This document shows, piece by piece, positions 23,345-31,848 of a stretch of DNA of 35,505 bases. Each line of letters begins with the position of its first letter. Within the stretch, counting starts at the first letter, position 1. Below the pieces are notes generated by a model. That model searched no databases, was not told the origin of the DNA, and saw nothing but the letters and a program-made list of their open reading frames with translations. The DNA comes from Novosphingobium endophyticum. Its GTDB lineage: Bacteria > Pseudomonadota > Alphaproteobacteria > Sphingomonadales > Sphingomonadaceae. A program made the position numbers and the translations under genes. The stretch is taken from the NCBI RefSeq assembly GCF_014640675.1, contig NZ_BMHK01000035.1, positions 1-35,505 on the forward strand, read 5' to 3'.

Positions 23345-25519
23345 CTAGAACTTTGCTCCCAGTGTCACGCCAAACGTTCGGCCCGGCGCCATTCCGATGG
23401 CATCCCCGACCGCCTGCGAGTTCATCTGCAGGGCATAGGCGGTGTTCCCAAGGTTGCGGCCCCAGATACGCGCACTGTACCGCTGGTCGTTGAACACATA
23501 GGCGATGGAGGCGTTGAACAGGTTGTAACTGGGCTGGCGGACACGGTTTTCGGCCTCGGGGTACCATCCGTCATTGTAGTAGTAATCGCCGTGAAGCTGC
23601 AGCTCATTCTCGCCGACGGGTATCGAATAATCGACCGCCAGGTTGAGTGTCCAATCCGGTGTGGCCTGCAGACGATTTCCGGCGGCCGAGCCGCTGGTTA
23701 TCAGGTTTCCGCCGCCTGGGAGCGGCGTGGAGATCGAGGCTCCATTGAAGTCCTTGTAGCGGGCGTGGAGGAGGGAAAGTCCTCCGCTCAGCGTCAGGCC
23801 CGTCGTGATCGCGGCCGTCGCATCAAGATCCAGGCCGTATATCTCCGCGTTCGCGGCATTGGAAATCGTCAAGATTCCGTTGACGAACGATGATACCTGC
23901 AGGTTCCTGTAGTCATAATAGAACACAGATGGATTGAACCGCACTTTGCGGTCAAAAAGATCCGCTTTGAAACCGGCTTCGTAGGCGTCCAGTACTTCAG
24001 GTTCGAACGGTACGGCAGGGAATGCCTGCGGATTGTACCCCGCGCTCTTGAAACCGCGGTTGTGTGACAGATAGCCCATCAACTCGGGCGAGAACCGGTA
24101 ATCCACGGCGAGCCGCCACGTTACCTTGCTCGCAGTGGTCGAATCCGAGTCGGACGCCGTGGGGAATGTGCCGGCAGGCGTGGTCGTCGTTTTACTGCCG
24201 GAGAAGCTTTGCCGGTCATGCGTGTAGCGCAATCCCGCTGTGAGCTTGAGCCCTTCAGCAAGTTCGTAGCTTCCTTGCGCATAGGCCGCTATCGAATTGG
24301 TGGTTTGCTCCGAAGGAAGGGTGAGGCGGACAACGCCATTATTGATAATAATCTGAATGGGATCGTATGATCCTTTCGCCCAGAAATAGTAGGCGCCAGC
24401 GGTCCATTGGAAAGGGCCGCCGGCTGTCGACACCAACTGGAGTTCCTGGCTGAATTGCCGATCATTCTGGACGAGATCGATGGTAGTTATCGGTTGCGGG
24501 CGCTTATCCGAATCCAGAATGAAGTGGGTCCGCGTTCTGCGATAGGCAGTGATGCTCAGGGCGCGAACCGCCGAGAAATCATGCTGGATCGTCAGACTGC
24601 CACCGCCTTGCTTCGTCGCACTCAGCGGATCGGCATCGGACTCGACGTCGAATTTGCCGCTGGAGAAAGGGACCCCGCCAACCGGAATGGTTCCCGAGAC
24701 CGGCCGGAACGCAACGAGCGCGGCTCTGTTGTTGGTGTAGTCACCTGCCAGTTTGATCGTGGTATCTTCGCTCAGATCCCATTTGATCTTGGATCGAAGC
24801 GCCAAATTTCGTCCACGATTGACGTCCTTGCCGGTCACTCGGTTGACGCCAAAGCCGTCTTGCTGATTGCGATAATAAACCGCCAGGTCTGCCGCGATGT
24901 TCGTTGCAAGTCCGCCTGTCAGATAGAGGCTGCCCCCGATCGTGTCCTTGTTACCGTAGGTCCCCTCGATATCCGCCTCGAAATCCTGTTGCGGGTCGCG
25001 TGTGGTAATCTGGATGAGGCCGCCGGTCGCGTTCCGGCCGAAAAGCGTTCCCTGCGGCCCTTTCAGCACGGCGACCTGGGCCACATTGTTCAGCGATAGC
25101 AGAGACCCCGTTGCCGACGCGTAGTAAACGCCGTCGACATAGACCGCGACCGGGTTCTCGATCCCCGCTCCTCCAGCGGTCGTGCCGACGCCGCGGATGC
25201 GGGGCAGCACGTAGACGCCGCCCGTGGTTGTAATGTTGAGCCCGGGCGTCAGGCCGTTCAGGTCTTCCACGGAGGTCGCGCCGGTTGCTTTCAGTGTGTC
25301 TGCGCTTAGCGCTGTCACGGCGACAGGGACATTCTGCAGGTTCTCGGATCGCCGTTGCGCCGTCACCACGATTTCCGCGAGGCCATTCCCGACGGCGCCT
25401 CCGGAAGCCGCCTTTGTCGAGGGGGTGCGCGCAGGTTCCTGCGTTGCAGTCTGCGCGATCGCGGCGCTGCCCGGAAGCGCCGCCGAAACCAGAAGTAGCG
25501 ATTTGAATGCGAATCCCAT
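23345..25519 (-). CDS. TonB-dependent outer membrane receptor (no. 2)
   Basis: The 724-residue receptor has a signal peptide (MGFAFKSLLLVSAALPGSAAIA), the TonB-box-like GLAEIVVTAQRRSENLQ near 45-65, a plug with VAVLKGPQGTLFGRNATGGLIQI, and a barrel ending GVTLGAKF with terminal Phe. ATG at 25519 has GGAGGA 8 nt upstream; a TTG six codons earlier is unlikely. It is cotranscribed with Rieske no. 3 and divergent from Rieske no. 4, sharing the intergenic region 25520-25623. The ligand is probably an aromatic compound, by context only. Confidence 0.95.
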   Translation of the reverse strand: MGFAFKSLLLVSAALPGSAAIAQTATQEPARTPSTKAASGGAVGNGLAEIVVTAQRRSENLQNVPVAVTALSADTLKATGATSVEDLNGLTPGLNITTTGGVYVLPRIRGVGTTAGGAGIENPVAVYVDGVYYASATGSLLSLNNVAQVAVLKGPQGTLFGRNATGGLIQITTRDPQQDFEADIEGTYGNKDTIGGSLYLTGGLATNIAADLAVYYRNQQDGFGVNRVTGKDVNRGRNLALRSKIKWDLSEDTTIKLAGDYTNNRAALVAFRPVSGTIPVGGVPFSSGKFDVESDADPLSATKQGGGSLTIQHDFSAVRALSITAYRRTRTHFILDSDKRPQPITTIDLVQNDRQFSQELQLVSTAGGPFQWTAGAYYFWAKGSYDPIQIIINNGVVRLTLPSEQTTNSIAAYAQGSYELAEGLKLTAGLRYTHDRQSFSGSKTTTTPAGTFPTASDSDSTTASKVTWRLAVDYRFSPELMGYLSHNRGFKSAGYNPQAFPAVPFEPEVLDAYEAGFKADLFDRKVRFNPSVFYYDYRNLQVSSFVNGILTISNAANAEIYGLDLDATAAITTGLTLSGGLSLLHARYKDFNGASISTPLPGGGNLITSGSAAGNRLQATPDWTLNLAVDYSIPVGENELQLHGDYYYNDGWYPEAENRVRQPSYNLFNASIAYVFNDQRYSARIWGRNLGNTAYALQMNSQAVGDAIGMAPGRTFGVTLGAKF

Positions 25520-25570
25520 GGCTTTTTTCCTCCCCAAAACCCAGTGCTATATGTTATCATCCAATCTTGA

Positions 25571-25586
25571 CGATCATATATAAAAT
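25571..25586. promoter_or_regulatory. ATATAT box in the divergent TonB/Rieske promoter region
   Basis: CGATCATATATAAAAT sits centrally in the 104-nt region between TonB receptor no. 2 (-) and Rieske no. 4 (+), about 46 and 59 nt from the two start codons. A second AT-rich stretch, GCTATATGTTATC, starts at 25547. The spacing suits one operator or overlapping promoters for both genes. Similar boxes lie at 21087, 27634 and 28448. Confidence 0.4.
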
Positions 25587-25623
25587 ATGCAAGCGCTAAA
25601 TTTCATAGTTGATAGGGGGCCGG

Positions 25624-26631
25624 ATGCGTTACCTCAGGAACAGCTGGTACGTCGCCGCGTGGGCCGACGAAGTCACCGACGGCCTGCTTGCCCGCACCCT
25701 TCTGAACGAGCCGGTCGTCCTGTTCCGTGACGAAACAGGTAAAGCGGTTGCTCTCCAGGACCGCTGCCCGCATCGCTTCGTTCCGCTGTCCATGGGGCGC
25801 CTCACGGAAGCGGGCCTGATGTGTGGTTATCACGGCCTGGTGTTTGGCACGGGCGGAGGGTGCGTCGCGAATCCGCATGGTCCCATTACGAAGGCGTTGA
25901 GCGTGCGCAGTTATCCGGTAACGGAGCGCCATCAGCAGATATGGCTGTGGATGGGGGAGCCAGCGAAAGCCGACCCTGGCTTGATCCCGGACTTTTCTTT
26001 CCTCGATGATGCCACGCTCCGCCCTCTGTGGGGATACATGCGAACGAAGGCTCACTATGAACTGATGACCGACAACATCATGGACCTCGGCCATATCGAG
26101 TTTCTTCATCCCGAAACGCTCGGAAGCGAGGCGATCCGGAAGGCCAGGACCGCGTCGAGGCAGGAAGGCAATACCGTTTACTCGGATCGAACGGTGCATG
26201 AAGAGACGCTATCGAGCTTCATGGACTATACGTTTGAGACGGGGGGACGCCCCGTGACACGCTGGCTCAACGTTCGCTGGGACCCTCCCGCCTCGATGCT
26301 GCTGACCATCCGCGTCGATCCCGCCGGGCCGGAACTCGGCGTCCGGGAAACCTACGGCTCGCACATCATGACGCCGGAAACAGATAATACGTGCCATTAT
26401 TTCTGGTCGACGGTGCGCAACTTCGGTCCCGACAGCGCCGAGCTGGATGCTCGCAAGCGAAATGCGCTGGAGCAAGCCTTTCTGTCCGAGGACAAACCCA
26501 TGATCGAGGCGCAGGCCGCGGCAATCGGAACGGCGGATCTGCTCAAGCTGGAACCCGCGCTGTTGCGGCCAGATGCCGCGGCTGTTCAGGCGCGCAGAGT
26601 GTTGGCCAGGCTGATCAACGAAGAGGCCTGA
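25624..26631 (+). CDS. Rieske non-heme iron oxygenase, VanA/dicamba-demethylase type (no. 4)
   Basis: The 335-residue oxygenase component carries Rieske ligands Cys48, His50, Cys67, His70, the iron site NIMDLGHIEFLHPETLGS (Asp154, His157, His162) and Asp290 in SEDKPMIEAQ. ATG at 25624 follows AGGGGGCCGG; the TTG five codons earlier is rejected. It is a single-gene unit divergent from TonB receptor no. 2 and convergent with the BKACE gene (69 nt apart). Together with no. 3 it may act on related substrates imported by that receptor (inference). Confidence 0.94.
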   Translation: MRYLRNSWYVAAWADEVTDGLLARTLLNEPVVLFRDETGKAVALQDRCPHRFVPLSMGRLTEAGLMCGYHGLVFGTGGGCVANPHGPITKALSVRSYPVTERHQQIWLWMGEPAKADPGLIPDFSFLDDATLRPLWGYMRTKAHYELMTDNIMDLGHIEFLHPETLGSEAIRKARTASRQEGNTVYSDRTVHEETLSSFMDYTFETGGRPVTRWLNVRWDPPASMLLTIRVDPAGPELGVRETYGSHIMTPETDNTCHYFWSTVRNFGPDSAELDARKRNALEQAFLSEDKPMIEAQAAAIGTADLLKLEPALLRPDAAAVQARRVLARLINEEA

Positions 26632-26700
26632 GGCAACTGCGATTCACGTCATGGCGCAGGCCACCAGGCCGACGCATTAGGCCTGCTCCAAAGCGGGCGA

Positions 26701-27585
26701 TCAACCGTTGGTAGGCGCGAGGACCAGCCGCTCCCGCATCTGGACGGAAGTTGCAAGCGTGGCGCCGAGGTCCTCGACCATGCGCCTGGCCTTGCTGACC
26801 ATGGCGGCGTTGGAAGGCGCCAGTACTCCGCGCGTGAGGAAGACGGCGTCTTCGAGCCCGATCCGTATGTTCCCGCCCGCGAGCGCGGCTTGGGCGAGGA
26901 GCGGAAATGCCATCCGCCCCGTTCCGAACCCTGTCCAGACCGCATCCGCGGGAAGCAGGGATCGCGCGAACAACAGGGTCTCGATCGTCGGCGGAAAGCC
27001 GTATTTGATACCGAGCACGAGTGAGCACAGCGGCGCGCGATCGATCGTGCCGTCGGCGATAAGATCGTGCAGCAGCACGATGTCGCCGCTGTCGAAGAGC
27101 TCTATTTCGGGCCGCACGCCGTTCGCGCGCATCACCTGCGCCATGCGCCGGATATTGCCCGGGGTGTTGATGACCACTTCGCCGCCGAACGTCATCGTGT
27201 TGAGGTCGAGCGTCGCAATGTCAGGCCGCAGCGCGGCAATATGCTCAACGCGCCGCTCTGGCACGAGGAAGTTGGTGCGCGGGCCGGGTACGAGCGGGTC
27301 GTGTTCGGAAGGCTGGAACCGGCCGCCGGGCCCGGTCGTCAGGTTGATCACCAGCAAAGGATCATGGCGCCGGATCTGTTCGACCACGGCGGCATAATGA
27401 TCCACGCACATGGAGGGTTGGGCGGTCGCCGGATCGCGGACATGGATGTGGACGGCGGCGGCGCCCGCCTCCGCTGCAGCGAGGCTCGATTCCGCGATCT
27501 CGTTCGGCGAGGCCGGCAAAGCCGGGTTCTGGTCTCGCGTCGTGTGATTGCCTGTAACAGCGCAGGTGAGGAAGATGTCCGTCAT
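26701..27585 (-). CDS. Beta-keto acid cleavage enzyme (BKACE, DUF849)
   Basis: BKACE enzymes condense a beta-keto acid with acetyl-CoA, giving an acetoacetate-like product and a new CoA ester, using a zinc-bound TIM-barrel site. The 294-residue product has zinc-ligand candidates His46 and His48 (AVHIHVRDP), Glu245 (IRIGLEDAVF), and the family stretch EIELFDSGD (about 160-168). ATG at 27585 has GGAGG 5-6 nt upstream. It lies 62 nt after the GntR gene on the same strand with an ATATAT box between them, so it may have its own promoter. A beta-keto acid arising late in an aromatic pathway is a plausible substrate, unproven. Confidence 0.9.
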   Translation of the reverse strand: MTDIFLTCAVTGNHTTRDQNPALPASPNEIAESSLAAAEAGAAAVHIHVRDPATAQPSMCVDHYAAVVEQIRRHDPLLVINLTTGPGGRFQPSEHDPLVPGPRTNFLVPERRVEHIAALRPDIATLDLNTMTFGGEVVINTPGNIRRMAQVMRANGVRPEIELFDSGDIVLLHDLIADGTIDRAPLCSLVLGIKYGFPPTIETLLFARSLLPADAVWTGFGTGRMAFPLLAQAALAGGNIRIGLEDAVFLTRGVLAPSNAAMVSKARRMVEDLGATLATSVQMRERLVLAPTNG

Positions 27586-27633
27586 TGAAGCCTCCAGTCT
27601 GGAATCTTCATCGACGAAATCGAAATCCTTTTC

Positions 27634-27649
27634 AATTCATATATGATTT
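27634..27649. promoter_or_regulatory. Near-palindromic ATATAT box before the BKACE gene
   Basis: AATTCATATATGATTT matches its own reverse complement at 7 of 8 half-site positions and overlaps the last two bases of the GntR stop codon. Its centre is about 57 nt before the BKACE start. Size, symmetry and position beside a GntR gene suit a GntR/FCD-type operator. Confidence 0.45.
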
Positions 27650-28385
27650 ATGTGGCGACTTTCGTTCTCTTGCCTGCTGCGGGGTCAGGGGGCGGTTGAA
27701 CGGACGCTATGATGATGTCGCTCGTTTGCGTGATGTGACGGTTGTACAGTTTCAGCAGACCGGCGAAGTCTCGTTTCAAGGCCAGATCCTGCATCCCGAG
27801 ATGTTCGTCCGATACGGCGCGCGCGCCCACGGGGGGGCCGGCGGACAGATACTGATGGCGGTAGCGATCGGCCGCGTCGAACAGATTGGCGTGGTAGTCG
27901 CGTAGCCAGCGGGAGGGGCAGGCTTCGACCAGGGCGATGTGGAAGTCGCGATGGCGTGTTTCCCAATCGCGATTGATGATCATGTCCTTGGCGGCCGGTT
28001 CGCGGGGCGTTCGGCCGAGATGATATCCCGCCAGGACGACCCGCTCCTCCCAACTTGCGTCTCCCGACTTGAGCGATTCGCGCAGGACGATCTCGTTGAG
28101 CCAGCACCGCGTATTGGTGAGTTCACGAAGCTCGGCGAGGCTCACTGCGGGAACATAGAAACCCTTGCGATCCTCCAGTGCGACGAAGCCCTCGCTCAAC
28201 AAGCGATTGAGCGCTTCGCGAAGGGGAATGGGGCCTACGCCATACCGTTCCCGCAGGCTGTCGATCCGCAATTTCGCCGAAGCGGGCAAGGTGCTCGTCA
28301 GGATATCCGTCCGCAGACGCTCGTAGACCAACGACGCGCTGGTGAGCGCGACGGGGGCCTCCTCGGATGGGCTTTGTTTCGTCAT
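27648..28385 (-). CDS. GntR-family transcriptional regulator, FCD type
   Basis: The 245-residue protein has an N-terminal winged helix-turn-helix (about 18-80, LRIDSLRERYGVGPIPLREALNRL) and an all-helical FCD effector domain with putative metal/effector histidines: His145 and His149 (RHRDFH), His195 (DEH), His217 (NRH). FCD regulators usually repress catabolic genes and release DNA when they bind a carboxylic acid. It is divergent from the rightward FAD monooxygenase operon (28491) and precedes BKACE, so it most likely controls both; ATATAT boxes flank it on each side. Confidence 0.93.
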   Translation of the reverse strand: MTKQSPSEEAPVALTSASLVYERLRTDILTSTLPASAKLRIDSLRERYGVGPIPLREALNRLLSEGFVALEDRKGFYVPAVSLAELRELTNTRCWLNEIVLRESLKSGDASWEERVVLAGYHLGRTPREPAAKDMIINRDWETRHRDFHIALVEACPSRWLRDYHANLFDAADRYRHQYLSAGPPVGARAVSDEHLGMQDLALKRDFAGLLKLYNRHITQTSDIIIASVQPPPDPAAGKRTKVAT

Positions 28386-28434
28386 CTATCGATTATGCTA
28401 GCACAAATCGGCAATCTGTCGAATATAATACAGC

Positions 28435-28463
28435 TTGCCATATGCCGTTTTTATATATTATCT
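28435..28463 (+). promoter_or_regulatory. Possible promoter and ATATAT box of the rightward operon
   Basis: TTGCCA at 28435-28440 and TTATCT at 28458-28463 form a -35/-10 pair with a 17-nt spacer. The ATATAT box (TTTTTATATATTATCT, 28448-28463) overlaps the -10 region, about 36 nt before the monooxygenase ATG. An operator here would block the promoter. A perfect TATAAT also occurs at 28424-28429 but has no good -35. Confidence 0.35.
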
Positions 28464-28490
28464 GGCCAGTGACGAGAGGGATGGCTGATA

Positions 28491-30119
28491 ATGAATACAT
28501 CGGTGCTGATAGTCGGAGCGGGGCCGGTCGGCTTGGCCCTTGCGGTCGAATTGGAACGACATGGCATCGATTCGATCGTCCTTGAGCAGCTTCCTCGTGG
28601 AGGTCGGCAGCCCCGCGCCAAGACAACCAACGTCAGGACGATGGCGCACTTCCGCCGATGGGGCCTGGCGGAGCAAGTCAGGCGCGCTTCGCCGCTGCCG
28701 GATAGCTACCCGCGAGACATCATTTTCGCGACCCGCCTGTTCGGGCAGGAACTTGCGCGCTTCCAGAACGCCTTTTTTGGCGACCAGCAGTTACGAGACG
28801 AGCGGTTTCCCGAAGCCGCGCAGTGGATACCGCAATATAAGATCGAAGCGGTTCTTCGCGAGGCGATCGCGACCAAGCCGCGAACCAGCCTCTTGTTCGG
28901 ACACAGATTGTGTAGGTTACGGCAAGACGAGGATGGCGTCGTCGCGACGGTAGAGCGAGACGGCGAAGAGGTTGAGCTTCGCGCTCGCTACCTCGTCGGC
29001 GCGGATGGGGGGCGTAGCGAGGTCAGAACGCAGATCGATGCCCGCATGGAGGGCGACGCCGCGTACATGCGCAATTTTCTCGCGGTGTATCGCGCGCCCG
29101 GGCTGAGCCAGCGGGTTCCGCTCAGCCGCGCCATTTCCTACTGGCTGGTCAACCCGGACGCGCCGGCGGTGACCGGGCCGATGGACGAGGACGACCTCTG
29201 GTTCTTCTCCACCCAGCTCAAGGGCGATACGCCGGCCTACGATCTGGATGAGGCGCGTCGCCGCATCGGACTGGCGATCGGGGCCGATGTCCCTTTCGAT
29301 ATACTCGAGACCGACACGTGGTCCGCCCACCGCCTCCTCGCCAACCGATATCGCCTGAAGCGGGTGTTCCTCGCCGGCGATGCATGTCACCTTCATCCGC
29401 CGATGGGCGGCTACGGGATGAACATGGGAATAGGGGATGCGGTCGATCTCGGCTGGAAGCTTGCGGCGGTGCTCAACGGCTGGGGCGGGGAGGTGCTGCT
29501 CGACAGCTACGAGGCCGAGCGTCGCGCGGTCGCGCGGCTGGTGATCGAGGAAGCAGCGGAGAATTACTCATTCGTCACGCATCACATGGTGCGCGAAGCG
29601 ATGGAAGGAGATGATCCGTCATGCGCGGCGATCCGCAACGAGATCGGTCGATCGATCACGGCGGGTAAGGCGCGCGAATTTCACGCCATCAATGTCGTCC
29701 TTGGCTTGCGATACGAAAGTCAGGTGATTGTTGCCGATGGGATGGTTGCGCCAACCTGGGATCCCATGGTCTACCTGCCGGACGCGCGGCCGGGCGGTCT
29801 CGCGCCGCACCACTGGCTTGCGGACGGAAGCTCGCTTTATGATCATTTCGGGACGGACTTCACCCTGCTCGCGCTCGATGGTGCACAAGCTGACGAAGTG
29901 GCGCGCCTTGAAGCTGCGGCCGACCGGCTCGGCATGCCGCTGACCGTCGTGCGGCTGGCAGGAGACCCCGCGTTGCGTACGCTCTATGGGGCGGAGATGA
30001 CGCTCATTCGGCCGGACCAGCACGTCGCCTGGCGCGCTGACTGCCTCGACCATGACCCGGCCTATCTCGTGGCGCGCATCAGCGGCGTCGAGCCGGCGAT
30101 CCCGGAAACCTCGACATGA
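28491..30119 (+). CDS. FAD-dependent aromatic monooxygenase (PheA/TfdB/MhpA-like)
   Basis: The 542-residue class A flavoprotein hydroxylates phenolic rings with NAD(P)H and O2. Motifs: FAD dinucleotide fold VLIVGAGPVGLALAVELERHG (Gly9, Gly11, Gly14), DG motif GADGGRSEVR (Asp172) and GD motif VFLAGDACHLHPPMGGYGMN (Asp297). The extra C-terminal thioredoxin-like domain (about 420-540) and total length match the phenol hydroxylase/MhpA group rather than the 370-residue salicylate hydroxylase type at 16034. ATG at 28491 follows GAGAGGG 11 nt away. It is the first gene of a six-gene operon, divergent from the GntR gene, and overlaps the next start by ATGA. Confidence 0.94.
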   Translation: MNTSVLIVGAGPVGLALAVELERHGIDSIVLEQLPRGGRQPRAKTTNVRTMAHFRRWGLAEQVRRASPLPDSYPRDIIFATRLFGQELARFQNAFFGDQQLRDERFPEAAQWIPQYKIEAVLREAIATKPRTSLLFGHRLCRLRQDEDGVVATVERDGEEVELRARYLVGADGGRSEVRTQIDARMEGDAAYMRNFLAVYRAPGLSQRVPLSRAISYWLVNPDAPAVTGPMDEDDLWFFSTQLKGDTPAYDLDEARRRIGLAIGADVPFDILETDTWSAHRLLANRYRLKRVFLAGDACHLHPPMGGYGMNMGIGDAVDLGWKLAAVLNGWGGEVLLDSYEAERRAVARLVIEEAAENYSFVTHHMVREAMEGDDPSCAAIRNEIGRSITAGKAREFHAINVVLGLRYESQVIVADGMVAPTWDPMVYLPDARPGGLAPHHWLADGSSLYDHFGTDFTLLALDGAQADEVARLEAAADRLGMPLTVVRLAGDPALRTLYGAEMTLIRPDQHVAWRADCLDHDPAYLVARISGVEPAIPETST

Positions 30120-30991
30120 CGGCGCGGGTCGGACTGGTTGGCCTTGGACGCATGGGCCGCGCGATCGCCGCTCGACTGGCGGAAGAGGGCGTCGACCTGC
30201 ATGTGTGGAACCGCACGCCCGGCAAAGCAGAGGGCCTGGCCGTACGGGAAGCCGGGACACCGGCGGCCTTGGCGCAGGCTACGGACATCATCCTCGTTAT
30301 CGTTCGCGACGAAGCGGCGCTCGAGGCGATCTACAAAGGCCCACATGGGCTTTGCAGCGTCGATCTCTCCGGCAAGACCATCGTCGAGATGAGCACCGCC
30401 GCCATTCAGGCCATCCGAGATGTCCTGGCCTCGGCGAACGAAGCCGGCGCGCAGGTCGTCGACGCTCCGGTTTCGGGCTCGGTCCAGCCGGCGAGGCGCG
30501 GCGAACTGCTGGTGATGGCAGGCGGTGAGGAGGCGGCGGTCGAGCGTGCCAGCGTCGTACTGACCAGGATTGCGCGACGGATCGTCCACGTTGGGCCGCT
30601 GGGTACCGGAATAACCATGAAGCTGGTCGTCAACCTGCCGCTCGCGACCTATTGGCAGACATTGGGCGAAGCGTTGGGTATCGGTCTGCGAAATGGCCTG
30701 ACCTTGGACGGCATGCTCGCCATGATTGCCGACAGCAAGGCTGCGATCGGCGCCCTGGCAGGCAAGATCGACCGCATTCTTGACGCCGACCTGCCGCCGG
30801 AATTCGATCTGGCCGGAATGGCAAAAGACCTGACCGCGATGTGTTGCACCGCTCGCGCCCTGGATCATCCCGTGCCTGCCTGTGATGCTGCGCGAAGCTC
30901 AGCCGTCGCTGCTGTCGATGCCGGCTGGGGGGAGCGCGACCTTGCCCAGCTTACACGCTTTGCCGCCGATCGGGCGGCCCCATCGGAGTAA
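30116..30991 (+). CDS. 3-Hydroxyisobutyrate/tartronate-semialdehyde reductase-type dehydrogenase
   Basis: The 291-residue beta-hydroxyacid dehydrogenase has the NAD(P)-binding GLGRMGRAIA (Gly9-Met13), the Asn-Arg-Thr turn at 32-34 that often favours NADP, the substrate loop DAPVSGSVQPARRGELLVMAGG (about 117-137) and the catalytic Lys169/Asn173 pair in MKLVVNL. It would oxidise a beta-hydroxy acid or reduce a semialdehyde; the substrate within the aromatic pathway is unknown. It overlaps the monooxygenase gene by four bases and is followed 5 nt later by the FAH gene. Confidence 0.9.
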   Translation: MTARVGLVGLGRMGRAIAARLAEEGVDLHVWNRTPGKAEGLAVREAGTPAALAQATDIILVIVRDEAALEAIYKGPHGLCSVDLSGKTIVEMSTAAIQAIRDVLASANEAGAQVVDAPVSGSVQPARRGELLVMAGGEEAAVERASVVLTRIARRIVHVGPLGTGITMKLVVNLPLATYWQTLGEALGIGLRNGLTLDGMLAMIADSKAAIGALAGKIDRILDADLPPEFDLAGMAKDLTAMCCTARALDHPVPACDAARSSAVAAVDAGWGERDLAQLTRFAADRAAPSE

Positions 30992-30996
30992 CCGCC

Positions 30997-31848
30997 TTGA
31001 CCACGCGTTTTATCAGCTTCCTCAATCCCGCCGGCGAGCCGAGCTTTGGAATCGTAGACGGGGACGGGGTGATCGATCTCGGCCGGCGCGAGGCGGCGGC
31101 CGATCTGGCCGGGTTCATCGCAGCCGGCGGGATCGCTGGCGCGGCGAAGCATGCCGGCGCCGAGCCCGATCACGCACTCGATGCGGTCACGCTGCTCCCG
31201 GTCATCCCGGCTCCGCCTCGCATTATCTGTGTCGGCCTCAATTATCGCGCGCATGTTGCCGAGACCGGCCGACCCGATAGCGAGCGGCCGACGATCTTCC
31301 TGCGCTTGGCCTCGTCACAGGTCGCGCACGGAGCGCCCATGATCAGGCCGCGCGAATCCGAACGGTTCGATTATGAAGGCGAGCTGGCCGTCATCATCGG
31401 AAAGGCCGGACGTCGTATCTCGCAGGCCGATGCGTTGGACCATGTCGCCGGCTATTCCTGCTATAACGACGGTTCCGTGCGCGATTGGCAGAAGCACACG
31501 AGCCAGTGGGCGCCAGGCAAGAATTTCCCCTCCACGGGAGCGTTTGGACCCTGGATGATTCCTGCCGCCGACTTGCCGGGCAGGGAATCCTGCGCGCTGG
31601 TCACACGGCTTAACGGGCAGGAGGTCCAGCGAGCGACCCTGTCGCAAATGATCTTCTCGATCGAAGAACTGATCGCCTATGCCTCGATCTTTACCCGCCT
31701 TGAACCGGGTGACGTGATCGTCTCCGGCACGCCCGGGGGTGTGGGGGATCGTCGCGATCCGCCGCTCTACATGCGTGACGGCGACCAGGTAACGGTGGAG
31801 ATCGACGGCATCGGCATGCTGAGCAACCCGGTGGCGGACGAAGGATGA
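30997..31848 (+). CDS. Fumarylacetoacetate hydrolase family protein (no. 2)
   Basis: The 283-residue product has the FAH metal site Glu127 and Glu129 in DYEGELAVIIG and Asp158 in CYNDGSVRDWQ, with PAPPRIICVGLNYRAH before and SGTPGGVG near the end, typical of fumarylpyruvate/acylpyruvate hydrolases and 2-keto-4-pentenoate hydratases. Start is TTG at 30997, chosen for GGAG 9 nt upstream and the family-like N-terminus. It overlaps the VOC gene by ATGA. Only the N-terminal region differs clearly from FAH no. 1 at 17302, which has a longer amino-terminal domain. Confidence 0.92.
   Translation: MTTRFISFLNPAGEPSFGIVDGDGVIDLGRREAAADLAGFIAAGGIAGAAKHAGAEPDHALDAVTLLPVIPAPPRIICVGLNYRAHVAETGRPDSERPTIFLRLASSQVAHGAPMIRPRESERFDYEGELAVIIGKAGRRISQADALDHVAGYSCYNDGSVRDWQKHTSQWAPGKNFPSTGAFGPWMIPAADLPGRESCALVTRLNGQEVQRATLSQMIFSIEELIAYASIFTRLEPGDVIVSGTPGGVGDRRDPPLYMRDGDQVTVEIDGIGMLSNPVADEG

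Noticed and set aside
26632..26700. Terminator between Rieske no. 4 and BKACE
   Set aside because: Only a 7-bp GCAGGCC/GGCCTGC pair with a long loop and no T-tract.
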